DNA from: Mucilaginibacter sp. L196
GTDB taxonomy: Bacteria > Bacteroidota > Bacteroidia > Sphingobacteriales > Sphingobacteriaceae
Direction of reading: 5' to 3'
DNA length: 64,000 nucleotides
Assembly (NCBI RefSeq): GCF_009765905.1
Contig: NZ_LMUO01000006.1
Location: 236,676 to 300,675, forward strand
Below, piece by piece: positions 9,013 through 17,362 of this stretch. Under the pieces are notes generated by a model. That model was not told the origin of the DNA. It ran no database searches and worked only from the letters and a program-made list of their open reading frames with translations. The stretch's first letter is position 1. Each line of letters starts with the position of its first letter. The translations under genes and the position numbers were made by a program.

Positions 9013-10341
9013 TTACTTTGCTATCAAACTCGCGGGGAAGATCAATTTAAAAGTACTACCATTTTCTTTTTCTGATGCCACATCAATCCTGATGCGATGA
9101 AAATCGGCAATGGATTTTACAATTGGCAGGCCTAATCCAAAACTATCCTGTTGCAAAGATTGCTTCAACTTTTTAAACCGATTAAAAATAAATGGAATAT
9201 CGGCAGGATTAATACCTACGCCGCTGTCAATAATTTCAACCACATATTCACCGTTTTCATGCGATGCATCAATGTGTATATCACCATTTTCACGGTTATA
9301 TTTTATGGCATTATTAATCAAATTAAAAAGCAGGTTAAACAGTAAAAACTTATTTACGTTCACCAATAAAAAATCATGCCGCACCTCTACAGAATAATTA
9401 ATATTCTTATCCTGAAAACGGATAGATATTTCGTCATATACTTCCTGTAATAATGAACTAATCCTGATTTGATCTTCTTTTAAAAACTGATCATTTTCAA
9501 TCTGCGATATCAATAGCAAAGTTTTGGTGATGCTTTTTAACCTGTTCAGTATCTTTTGCATCTCGAGCAGGCGGCCTTTAATCTCGTCAGCAATATCCTC
9601 CTCCTCAAACATGTTCTCAATTTTTGATTGCAGTATAGATATTGGCGTCATCAGCTCATGCGATGCATTGGAGATAAACTCCCGTTCTTTTTGAAAGGTA
9701 CTCTCAATCGTCTGTATCATTTCATGGATACTGATGTCAAGGTGCTGAAAATCGTCGGTACTTGTTTCAACTTGTTTATAGGACCCAAAATTGGGGAACT
9801 TTTGTCCGATAAGTTTGGTCTTAATAATCAAGCCCAATGGCCGCAGGATATAATCGGAATACAGCTGATCGGCCAGGATGGTTAAAATAACCATTACTAC
9901 CAGCACCATAAAAGCAATACTTTGCAGGGGGGCCGTACGCTCATTTACAGTATCAAGGCTTATACCTATCTCCAATAAATATTTTTTGTTGTCGGCCTTA
10001 AAATCGTGACTTAATATGCGGTATTGGATGGTATCGGCCTCTACTTTACGGGCCTCATTTTTTATATTGTCAAGATTTTCGGCAGTGGTATCCCGATCCA
10101 AACTTACGTATACATCCTTTATAGGTGTATAGCCCGCATAGTTTGTCCCATCCTCAATATAGTATTTAATACCTACGTTTTTTACCGTTTGCAATACCTC
10201 ATCACGTTGCTTGCGCAGGCGGCTGTCAGTATAATTTATATTGATATTTTTAATCAGCACCGGCAAAAGCAAAACAAACAAGGTTACAATTACCAGTTTT
10301 GATATGGTATTAAACAGCGTAAGTTTTGTTCTGAGTTTCAA
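9013..10341 (-). CDS. Sensor histidine kinase
   Basis: This membrane sensor kinase should phosphorylate the response regulator encoded just upstream. It has 442 residues: a first membrane helix about 10-32, a sensor region about 33-138 outside the membrane, a second helix about 141-158, then a HisKA domain with His228 in FISNASHELMTPIS. The ATPase domain has NLINNAIKYN (N box), DSGVGI (G1) and FGLGLPIV (G2). The start is a TTG at 10341, four bases after the regulator's stop codon. No ATG occurs before the first membrane helix, so the TTG is accepted. Confidence 0.92.
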   Translation of the reverse strand: MKLRTKLTLFNTISKLVIVTLFVLLLPVLIKNININYTDSRLRKQRDEVLQTVKNVGIKYYIEDGTNYAGYTPIKDVYVSLDRDTTAENLDNIKNEARKVEADTIQYRILSHDFKADNKKYLLEIGISLDTVNERTAPLQSIAFMVLVVMVILTILADQLYSDYILRPLGLIIKTKLIGQKFPNFGSYKQVETSTDDFQHLDISIHEMIQTIESTFQKEREFISNASHELMTPISILQSKIENMFEEEDIADEIKGRLLEMQKILNRLKSITKTLLLISQIENDQFLKEDQIRISSLLQEVYDEISIRFQDKNINYSVEVRHDFLLVNVNKFLLFNLLFNLINNAIKYNRENGDIHIDASHENGEYVVEIIDSGVGINPADIPFIFNRFKKLKQSLQQDSFGLGLPIVKSIADFHRIRIDVASEKENGSTFKLIFPASLIAK

Positions 10342-10344
10342 ATA

Positions 10345-11028
10345 CTATGCGTTAATTTTCACCTTGTAACCTAAACCACGTACGGTTTCCAGCCAGTCCG
10401 GCGGCCCGAATGCATTTAATTTTTTACGGATGTTTTTGATGTGCGCGTCAATATAATTTGAGTCGTAATCATCATTTATAATACTTCCCCAAATATGCTC
10501 GCTTAACTGGTTACGGGTTACCGTACGGTTTTTATGTAAGATTAAATAAGCGATCAGGTCAAACTCCTTTTTGGTTACAGTTGATATTTCAATATCATTA
10601 TGGGTGATAACCCTGTCGGTAAGGTTCACCTGAAATTCGCCCAACTCAACAATATTATTTTTTAGTCCGAATTTCCTGCGGGTGATAGCCTGCATGCGGC
10701 TCTGCAATTCAAGTAACGAGAACGGTTTAGCCAGGTAATCATCAGCCCCCATATCTAAACCTTTAATGCGGTCATAAATTTCGGCACGGGCGGTTAAAAT
10801 AATATAGGCGGCATCGGGGTTACTGGCTTTTGCCTCCTTTAACAGATCGAGGCCTTCATAATCTGGTAAACCAAGGTCTATCAATATAAAATCATATAAA
10901 TTAACCGCCACACGCTCTGATGCCGAGGTGCCATCGTAGCAAACCTCACATACATAATTGTAATTGGTTAAAAATATTTCAAGCTCTTTAGCGAGCGCTT
11001 TCTCATCTTCAATAATTAAAACATTCAT
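10345..11028 (-). CDS. OmpR-family response regulator
   Basis: This two-domain transcription regulator has 227 residues. The receiver domain has the acidic pocket (Glu7/Asp8), phosphoacceptor Asp51 in FILIDLGLPD, the conserved Thr in ILTAR and the Lys in LAKPF. The C-terminal winged helix (about 130-225) contains VTKKEFDLIAYLILHKNRTV and DAHIKNIRKKL, typical of OmpR/PhoB. It lies 6 nt after the outer-membrane protein gene and just before its kinase. The operon suggests it responds to an envelope signal; its targets cannot be read here. Confidence 0.93.
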   Translation of the reverse strand: MNVLIIEDEKALAKELEIFLTNYNYVCEVCYDGTSASERVAVNLYDFILIDLGLPDYEGLDLLKEAKASNPDAAYIILTARAEIYDRIKGLDMGADDYLAKPFSLLELQSRMQAITRRKFGLKNNIVELGEFQVNLTDRVITHNDIEISTVTKKEFDLIAYLILHKNRTVTRNQLSEHIWGSIINDDYDSNYIDAHIKNIRKKLNAFGPPDWLETVRGLGYKVKINA

Positions 11029-11034
11029 GCGGTT

Positions 11035-11916
11035 TTAGTAAAAAACATAATAAAATGTTAAATTATAAAATGACTCCTTGGTATTCATTAAAACACCCTC
11101 CACGTTTACCGGTATAGAGTATTTGTAGGCAAATTCAATAGTATAATGCGGCCTGTTATAAGCTATAGGTACTTTAAAACTATAGTTGAGCACGTTAAAC
11201 ATACCATTTAACGCGGCCATATGTTGTTCATTGGGGCCATTATCAAATATATTATTGGCTTGTTGTCTGTAATCATAATCAAGCGAGTAACGCTGTACAA
11301 AGTTTTGGGTACCCAAAATAACGCTCACACCCGGGGTAACGGTCAAATAATCCTTATCATCAAAAATGCTAAAATTAGATTCGAAATGATGGGAAGTATT
11401 TAGCGTTACAAAGTAGTCATGTGATTTACCAAAAAGATAATCGAAGGTAACGCCCGATTTCATGATTCCATAATCATAGGCGTTCATCCAGTTAATATCA
11501 TTTGATGATCCTGATTTGATAACGTGAGCATCCGAATTAAACAAAAAGCGCGTATAACTTACCGAACCTCCAAAATCCTTAGTGTATTTATACAAATATC
11601 CGCCACCTAAGTCAATCTCGTCATATAGCTGCCCATAGCCCAAAACCTTTAATGCCGAACCATAAATAAATATGCCATTTTTGGTATTGTAGATGGCATC
11701 GCTTGATACAAAAGGATATTTGATGGGGCCCGTACGACCGAAAAACATAGCATCACTGCCATAATTAACACCTACTATTAATGATCGTTTGTGAACAACA
11801 CTATCGGTATCGACAACTTTATGCGGGGTATCAGCAAAAATAGCGCGCAGCTTTGATACATCCGCATTGGCAGTTGCGGTAGTTAACAAAAAAAGCATCA
11901 CGCATAAATATTTCAT
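11035..11916 (-). CDS. Outer-membrane beta-barrel protein of unknown function
   Basis: The 293-residue product has a signal peptide (MKYLCVMLFLLTTATANA). The rest is alternating beta strands rich in Tyr, Phe and Gly, and it ends in the aromatic stretch YNLTFYYVFY, as in outer-membrane barrels. I do not recognise a family. It sits in one operon with a small charged secreted protein (20 nt upstream) and the two-component pair (6 nt downstream). It could be part of the sensed system or its output, which is inference from position. Confidence 0.75.
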   Translation of the reverse strand: MKYLCVMLFLLTTATANADVSKLRAIFADTPHKVVDTDSVVHKRSLIVGVNYGSDAMFFGRTGPIKYPFVSSDAIYNTKNGIFIYGSALKVLGYGQLYDEIDLGGGYLYKYTKDFGGSVSYTRFLFNSDAHVIKSGSSNDINWMNAYDYGIMKSGVTFDYLFGKSHDYFVTLNTSHHFESNFSIFDDKDYLTVTPGVSVILGTQNFVQRYSLDYDYRQQANNIFDNGPNEQHMAALNGMFNVLNYSFKVPIAYNRPHYTIEFAYKYSIPVNVEGVLMNTKESFYNLTFYYVFY

Positions 11917-11936
11917 TTCTCAGCTTTATTTAATTA

Positions 11937-12284
11937 CTAATTATCATTTCTTCTCGGAATTTCAGGCGGTTGCTCCAACCCTTCAGGCCGGCGTTGTCGT
12001 TTTGGCTTCTGCTTCTTAGCCTCAGGAGCCCCATCAACCGGAACAATCTTTTCGGGTTTTGGTTGTCGCCTGGCCTTTGCTATTTCCTTAATTTTCTTTT
12101 TATCGTCCGCGTCTTGCTGATGTTTAGTAGTTTTTGATGAAGTGGTATCAATCAACGCGTTACCAGGTACCAGTAAAGGTACGCCATTATAAAAAGTAGC
12201 ACAAGAAGCGGCTCTTTTTTTGGCTGATGATAAACCGGGCGTCATGATCAACAACAGGACAATATACGCAAACCACTTTATCAT
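11937..12284 (-). CDS. Small secreted Lys/Pro-rich protein
   Basis: The product has 115 residues with a signal peptide (MIKWFAYIVLLLIMTPGLSSA). A short segment around CATFYNGVPLLVPGNALID follows, then a highly charged, probably disordered tail rich in Lys, Arg, Pro and Gln (KKQKPKRQRRPEGLEQPPEI). I do not recognise it. It is the first gene of the operon with the barrel, regulator and kinase. Confidence 0.65.
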   Translation of the reverse strand: MIKWFAYIVLLLIMTPGLSSAKKRAASCATFYNGVPLLVPGNALIDTTSSKTTKHQQDADDKKKIKEIAKARRQPKPEKIVPVDGAPEAKKQKPKRQRRPEGLEQPPEIPRRNDN

Positions 12285-12491
12285 TCAGAAGGAGAAAAAC
12301 TTAAAAATATGTTAAATTTATAATTTTATATATTACTGCCGTAGGGGATACGGCAATATTTAATTAGATACTTGCTTAAACAGGCCAATTACTACCAACA
12401 TTTTGTGCCAACGACAAGACCCACAAGGCCCTTCAAATTTACATCACAAAAATTTAGCATAGGTAGTTTGACAAAAACTTAACGGAAAGCA

Positions 12492-13424
12492 TTATTCCGT
12501 TAAGGAAATGCCTTTTGAAGTATAAACACGTTGCTGATCATCAATAATCACACAACCTATCTGGTTTAATTTATTTATTAAATATAAGCCGGCGTTTACA
12601 CCAATAGTAATCATCGGGTTTGCCATAGCACCTGATAGTTCGGCACTTGGGCTAACAATACTCATACTAACAATACCACTAACCGGGAAACCTTTTTTAG
12701 GGTTGATTTTTTTGATAGCCTGTTTATTGGTAATAGCAACATTTTCATCACTGTTAACAGCTGTTGCAATACACATATTGCTGATATTTAAATCGGCATA
12801 AGCTACATTTTGTAATTCCGGATCAGCTGCGGCAACAGTCCATGGTTGGCTGTCGGGCTGCAATCCCCAGGTTAATAAATCACCACCGGCGTTTATAACA
12901 CCGCTGCTTACACCTTGTGATTGTAGAATATACTTTGCCCTATCAACAGCGTAGCCTTTACTGTTGGCGGCAAAGCTAATGCGCATGCCTTCTTCTTTCA
13001 AAAAAACCGTCATTGCCTTATCATCAAGCATTACACTTTGGTAGTTACCAAATGTGGTTACCTTTTTTGTGGCTTTATTATTGGCGGTTATTAATTCTTT
13101 ATCACCTGAAAAATAAGTAATATCAAATGCGCCATATGTAAGTTCAGATATTTTAATAGCGCGGTCAACCAACCAAAAAATTTCGGGATTAACTTTTACC
13201 GGTTGTATACCAGCATTACGGTTGATCTCCGTAACATTACTGCTATCAGAAAACGCGCTAAGTAACTTTTCAACACGGTTAATCTCATTTATAGCACTAG
13301 CAATACGCTCTTCAGCCCACATAATGTCATCTGCTACAATACTAATCTCAAATTGGTTACCCATCAGCCATATTGCACGCCTGAAAATATTTGAATTACT
13401 CTTTATTGTTTTTACTGCCAGCAT
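12492..13424 (-). CDS. ApbE-like (FAD:protein FMN transferase) family protein with altered active-site residues
   Basis: ApbE enzymes attach FMN to a threonine of target flavoproteins, using magnesium. The fold is recognisable over 310 residues: WLMGNQFEISIV at the N-terminus, GAFDITYF, NSKGYAVDRAKYIL and the conserved GVINAGGDLL. Several usual catalytic positions are changed. The C-terminal segment, normally like ADALATA with the metal-binding Asp and Thr, reads SAELSGAMANPM. The usual HIIDPRTGYP segment reads KKINPKKGFP with no His or Asp. No signal peptide is clear. It may be inactive or have another role. It lies 207 nt upstream of the barrel/two-component operon, in the same direction. 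Confidence 0.7.
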   Translation of the reverse strand: MLAVKTIKSNSNIFRRAIWLMGNQFEISIVADDIMWAEERIASAINEINRVEKLLSAFSDSSNVTEINRNAGIQPVKVNPEIFWLVDRAIKISELTYGAFDITYFSGDKELITANNKATKKVTTFGNYQSVMLDDKAMTVFLKEEGMRISFAANSKGYAVDRAKYILQSQGVSSGVINAGGDLLTWGLQPDSQPWTVAAADPELQNVAYADLNISNMCIATAVNSDENVAITNKQAIKKINPKKGFPVSGIVSMSIVSPSAELSGAMANPMITIGVNAGLYLINKLNQIGCVIIDDQQRVYTSKGISLTE

Positions 13425-13759
13425 CGTAATAAATTAAATCTCCGTTATCAAATAAATCTCTCCACTCTCTTATCAGCCTATGCAAGTACCATATAATTTA
13501 ATGGCAATTACATATTATTTCTAATATTATATACTAAAGTAACGGGCCTTTATGAAAATGAGATGAAAACAGATTGCGCGATGTTTTATTAGCAGCAATG
13601 TGACAATGTTTTGATGTGCAGGTTTGCGGATGTGCAAATGATTAAATTGATGATAAGTATTATCCTAAACAGAAATGTGCGGACCGCAAGATGAAGTTCA
13701 TCATCCGCACATCCGCACATTTACATATCTGCACATCTAAAAATGCACATTAAAAAGAG
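13425..13759. other. Intergenic region dominated by GCACAT repeats
   Basis: No coding sequence is seen. The part next to the ApbE-like gene is A/T-rich and probably holds its promoter; the rest is the palindromic GCACAT repeat at 13613-13752. Confidence 0.5.
13613..13752. repeat. Palindromic GCACAT/ATGTGC repeat
   Basis: The left arm reads GATGTGCAGGTTTGCGGATG and continues TGCAAATG; the right arm reads CATCCGCACATCCGCACATT, followed by TACATATCTGCACATC. A 30-nt stretch (13708-13737) is identical to 52688-52717. Shorter pieces occur at about 14982-15015 and 53794-53836. Confidence 0.75.
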
Positions 13760-14833
13760 TTACGCTACCGTACCTTCTTTAAGTTTTTCGGCGTTTTCAG
13801 CAAACTGAAGGGCTTCCATTATTTCAAGAATGTCACCATTCATTACGCCCGGTAAGTTGTATATGGTTAAACCAATACGGTGCTCGGTTAAACGGCCCTG
13901 CGGATAGTTGTAGGTACGCACTTTAGCCGATCTATCACCCGTAGAAACCATGGTTTTACGTTTTTTAGATGTTTCTTCCAGGTGCTTTTGCAGCTCCATT
14001 TCGTAAACACGCGAACGTAATACCTGTAATGCTTTATCGTAGTTTTTAAGCTGAGATTTTTGATCCTGGCACTGTGCAACAATACCTGTTGGTAAGTGGG
14101 TTAAACGCACAGCCGAGTATGTTGTATTTACCGACTGACCACCCGGGCCCGATGCGCAGAACAAATCCTTACGGATGTCGCTCACTTGCAAATCGATGTC
14201 AAACTCATCAACCTCTGGCAATACCACCACTGTTGCTGCCGAGGTATGTACACGGCCTTGAGTTTCGGTATCGGGCACACGTTGTACACGGTGCACACCC
14301 GATTCATATTTTAAAGTACCGTAAGCATCTTCGGCGATGATCTTGAATACAATTTCTTTATAACCGCCTGATGTACCTTCGGTATAATCAACCAGTTCAG
14401 TTTTCCAGCCACGTTTTTCGCAGAAACGCATGTACATACGGTAAAGATCACCTGCAAAAAGTGCTGCCTCATCACCACCTGTACCACCGCGAACTTCCAC
14501 AATGGCATTTTTAGAATCTTCCGGATCTTTCGGTATCAACATTAAACGGATAATTTCTTCCATTTCGTCGCGTTTTACCAATAACTCGTCCAACTCACCT
14601 TTAGCCATTTCACGAAATTCTTCGTCCTTTTCAGTAGCTAAGATTTCTTTATTGCTGTCGATATTGCTCATGATGTTGCGGTATATATTATACTCGTCAA
14701 CAATCTTAGCCAAATCTTTATACTCTTTATTTAATTGGGCAAAGCGTTTCATATCAGCCATGGCATCAGGGCTGCTTAATTCTGCTTCAACGTTTTTCCA
14801 GCGTTGAAATATCGCTTCTAATTTCTCTAACAT
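13760..14833 (-). CDS. prfA: Peptide chain release factor 1
   Basis: RF1 recognises UAA and UAG and triggers peptide release on the ribosome. The 357-residue product is of normal length. The peptidyl-transferase motif GGQ is in CASGPGGQSVNTTYSAVRL, and the codon-recognition PxT motif is PDT in RVPDTETQGRVHTSA. The flanking ribosome-facing segments GGTGGDEAALFAGDLYRMY and KSQLKNYDKALQVLRSR are intact. It stands alone, with repeats on both sides. Confidence 0.96.
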   Translation of the reverse strand: MLEKLEAIFQRWKNVEAELSSPDAMADMKRFAQLNKEYKDLAKIVDEYNIYRNIMSNIDSNKEILATEKDEEFREMAKGELDELLVKRDEMEEIIRLMLIPKDPEDSKNAIVEVRGGTGGDEAALFAGDLYRMYMRFCEKRGWKTELVDYTEGTSGGYKEIVFKIIAEDAYGTLKYESGVHRVQRVPDTETQGRVHTSAATVVVLPEVDEFDIDLQVSDIRKDLFCASGPGGQSVNTTYSAVRLTHLPTGIVAQCQDQKSQLKNYDKALQVLRSRVYEMELQKHLEETSKKRKTMVSTGDRSAKVRTYNYPQGRLTEHRIGLTIYNLPGVMNGDILEIMEALQFAENAEKLKEGTVA

Positions 14834-15010
14834 ATAATTTTCTGAAAAATAATTAACCCCTTACCGCTTATATTGTTCCCGGCACACTAGGTTTATTGCT
14901 TCGTTTAAAAAGCCCACAAAATTACGATTTTTTAGGCAGATTTTAATTCACCTGATTGTAAATAGATATGGGCCGTATTTTTGATGTGTGAGATGAATAA
15001 ATGTGCACAT

Positions 15011-15757
15011 CTAAACAAAGTATTCCAGCTTTATATACACCCCGTCAAACACCGCATAAGAGCTATAATGAACCCACTCGCCAAGGTTAATATAGCGGCT
15101 TTTTTCGTCGAGTGCAATATCCAATGGTACATGGCGATGGCCAAATACCATATAGTCATAAAAAGTTTTTTGCAATACTTCGCGGCAGTAAATCACCAGC
15201 CACTCCTGTTGAGTATCAATTTTATCCTTATCCTTTGCCCCAGCGATGCGGCTGTGCTGCGACCAGTAATTGGCTATCCCAATACCCAAATTGGGGTGTA
15301 TCCTGGCAAAAAGCCACTGGCAAAACCTACTGCGGAAAAACTTTTTAAGCACTTTGTATAAGCTATCACCTGGTCCTAACCCATCGCCGTGGTGAAGGAA
15401 AAACTTTTTGCCGTTACGTTCTATCACCAGTTCATCGCTCACAACTGTTGCATCAAGTTCCTTTTCAAAATAATTGAACATCCACATATCATGGTTGCCT
15501 TTAAAAAAGTATATTTTAATACCAGCATCACTTAGCTCGGCCAGTTTACCCAGCAAACGGATGTATCCTTTGGGCACCACTGTTTTATATTCAAACCAAA
15601 AATCAAACAGATCGCCCATTAAAAAAACTTCGGCAGCATCCGTTTTAATCATATCCAGCCAACGCACCAACCTGGCTTCGCGCTCACGGCTACCGGCATA
15701 AGTACCGGCACCCAGGTGTACATCAGAAGCGAAATAAAGTTTAGAGCGTTCGGCCAT
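15011..15757 (-). CDS. lpxH: UDP-2,3-diacylglucosamine diphosphatase
   Basis: LpxH removes UMP from UDP-2,3-diacylglucosamine to give lipid X in lipid A synthesis, at the inner face of the inner membrane. The 248-residue product has all metal-binding motifs of the family: FASDVHLGAG, LMGDLFDFWFEY, FFKGNHDMWMF, FLHHGDGLGPGD and MVFGHRHVPLDIAL. A TACATTTG box (minus strand, 15790-15797) lies 32 nt before the ATG. No other lipid A gene is nearby. Confidence 0.92.
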   Translation of the reverse strand: MAERSKLYFASDVHLGAGTYAGSREREARLVRWLDMIKTDAAEVFLMGDLFDFWFEYKTVVPKGYIRLLGKLAELSDAGIKIYFFKGNHDMWMFNYFEKELDATVVSDELVIERNGKKFFLHHGDGLGPGDSLYKVLKKFFRSRFCQWLFARIHPNLGIGIANYWSQHSRIAGAKDKDKIDTQQEWLVIYCREVLQKTFYDYMVFGHRHVPLDIALDEKSRYINLGEWVHYSSYAVFDGVYIKLEYFV

Positions 15758-15789
15758 TTGTATGGGATATATTATCGGACTAAAAAATA

Positions 15790-15797
15790 CAAATGTA
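15790..15797 (-). promoter_or_regulatory. TAnnTTTG promoter box of lpxH
   Basis: The minus strand reads TACATTTG 32 nt before the lpxH ATG, giving a short leader. Confidence 0.45.
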
Positions 15798-15818
15798 AGT
15801 TTTGTTGAAGCTTTTTAA

Positions 15819-16271
15819 TTAAAGACCTGCATTAATACCCAAAAACTTTAAAGCGATTACTAAAATAACGGTGATAAATAAAGGATTGGCAATGCTTTTA
15901 GGGTAATAATCGTCTTCGGGGAAATATTTTTTAAAGAAATACTCTGACAGAATTAAACCGCCCCCAATATTTAGCCCTATAGACATTAAACTTAAAACGA
16001 ATAAATTAGTGTTGTATACCGCTAAATCTACCTTATAATGCATCAGGTACTCGCTTACCGCTAAGTCGGACATTGCGGTATATAAAACCGAGAATATTGC
16101 GACCATGTAGGCGGCCTTTTTTAAACCCGCTGCCCTTAAATTCATTACCAGTAATACGCCGCCAATAAGTGGCATTGCCAATACCGAAAACCAAAAGATA
16201 GCTTTTTTAGAATAAATTTCAACGTAGTCGCCTTCCTGTTCTTCAGGTACGTTATTTTCGTCCAATTCCAT
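15819..16271 (-). CDS. Small integral membrane protein of unknown function
   Basis: The product has 150 residues: an acidic cytoplasmic N-terminus (MELDENNVPEEQEGDYVEIY), then four hydrophobic segments: FWFSVLAMPLIGGVLLVMNL, AYMVAIFSVLYTAMS, LFVLSLMSIGLNIGGGLIL and LFITVILVIALKFLGI. I do not recognise a family with known function. The TAnnTTTG box lies only 4 nt before its ATG. Confidence 0.75.
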   Translation of the reverse strand: MELDENNVPEEQEGDYVEIYSKKAIFWFSVLAMPLIGGVLLVMNLRAAGLKKAAYMVAIFSVLYTAMSDLAVSEYLMHYKVDLAVYNTNLFVLSLMSIGLNIGGGLILSEYFFKKYFPEDDYYPKSIANPLFITVILVIALKFLGINAGL

Positions 16272-16275
16272 GCGG

Positions 16276-16283
16276 CAAATATA
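16276..16283 (-). promoter_or_regulatory. TAnnTTTG box 4 nt before a start codon
   Basis: The minus strand reads TATATTTG-CCGC-ATG before the small membrane protein gene, the same geometry as purD and prfB. Confidence 0.5.
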
Positions 16284-16342
16284 ATACTTAAAACAGCATC
16301 CCCGCTGTAAAACAATGCTATCGGGATTTCTTTTAGTTTTAA

Positions 16343-16374
16343 CAAAAAAGACTCCCCAAATGTGGAGAGTCTTT
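16343..16374 (-). terminator. Terminator after the His-rich protein gene
   Basis: On the minus strand AGACTC and GAGTCT pair around TCCACATTTGGG, followed by TTTTTTG, 26 nt past the stop codon at 16400. Confidence 0.75.
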
Positions 16375-16399
16375 CTATTTATTATTACGCTATTAAATA

Positions 16400-16894
16400 T
16401 TAGTGGTCATGTCCGTGGTCGCCGCCATCATGTCCGTGATCACCATGCTGACCGCGGTTTCCACCACCGTGACCATCATCGCCATGCCAGTGATTAGCAT
16501 AACGATTATCACGGCTATCACGAATTATTGACTGCCCACGACGGCCTCTGTAACCTGCATAACGAGCACGGTATACATTATCACGCATCCATGGGTTACG
16601 GCCATTAACTACTACTTTGTAACCACCGTATAAATCATAGTTGCGGTATCTGTCTGGCAAAAAGCCACGGTGTACCCATACATTATTCTCTAAATAAACA
16701 TATTGATGCGCGTTAACGTCATAGTAAGCGCCTACATCGGGTATGTAATAATAATCAGCATGATCGTAACCAACAGGGCCCCACTCAGGTTGTGCTCCAA
16801 TGTTTACACCTAAGCTTAAACGCAATTGCGCATTGGCATTTTTGAATGTTAAGCAGCTTAATAATATAACTGCGGTAAGAATTAACTTTTTCAT
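16400..16894 (-). CDS. Secreted protein with His/Gly-rich tail
   Basis: The product has 164 residues with a signal peptide (MKKLILTAVILLSCLTFKNANA). The central part is Tyr-rich with YDHADYYYIPDVGAYYDVNA and YVYLENNVWVHRGFLP, a YXW-type pattern seen in small secreted Bacteroidetes proteins. The last 35 residues are mostly His, Gly and Asp (HGDDGHGGG, GDHGHDH). Such tails can bind divalent metals, but no function is established here. It is a single gene with its own terminator. Confidence 0.75.
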   Translation of the reverse strand: MKKLILTAVILLSCLTFKNANAQLRLSLGVNIGAQPEWGPVGYDHADYYYIPDVGAYYDVNAHQYVYLENNVWVHRGFLPDRYRNYDLYGGYKVVVNGRNPWMRDNVYRARYAGYRGRRGQSIIRDSRDNRYANHWHGDDGHGGGNRGQHGDHGHDGGDHGHDH

Positions 16895-17362
16895 AAATAG
16901 TATATTGTTGTTTGGCTGTATGACAACTATAAACGCAAAAGGTTTAGTTTATTTAAAAACGATCGTATTAATCGCATATTATACGAGTTATTATTTCGTT
17001 AGAGATTAAAAAAATATACTATTACTACATGTCAAAAATCATCAATCTCAAAAATACGCTACCGCTCCTCCAATGCCATCTAAGTTAAGGAGCTATTTAT
17101 TTTCACCCTCTTTCCGCCACAGGCGATGAGAGGGTCGAACAGCGCAGCGCATTCGGGGTGAGTCAGCTGTACGCCGGGCATTTGCGTCAATGTCGCTCGT
17201 ATAGTTTACTCACCCGGTCTTTGCTTCGCTCAACCACCCTCTCTCCGGCAAGCCGGAAAGAGGGTAAAAAAACTTCACCTAATGACATTGCCCGCTCCTC
17301 ACACTCCGCTCTTCCCTCTTTGTTCCAAATTACTATCTTTATCTCTCTATACAATAAACAAA
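16895..17362. other. Intergenic region with a large palindrome
   Basis: No gene is seen between the divergent His-rich protein and prolyl oligopeptidase genes. The stretch is A/T-rich to about 17100, then holds a palindrome of about 160 nt (17103-17265). The segment before 17363 should contain the peptidase promoter; TATCTTTA at about 17334 is an imperfect -7 box. Confidence 0.5.
17103..17265. repeat. Large nested palindrome, CACCCTCTTTCCG family
   Basis: Three nested pairs are visible: CACCCTCTTTCCG with CGGAAAGAGGGT at the ends, GAGAGGGT with ACCCTCTC inside, and GGGTGAGT with ACTCACCC further in. The whole is richer in G and C than its surroundings. Confidence 0.7.

Noticed and set aside
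13613..13752. GCACAT words as a CRISPR array
   Set aside because: Words are spaced irregularly with no unique spacers of constant length, and no cas genes are present.
17282..17362. A 27-residue N-terminal extension of prolyl oligopeptidase
   Set aside because: It would place the signal peptide inside the protein and shows no conserved pattern; the ATG at 17363 begins a good signal peptide.
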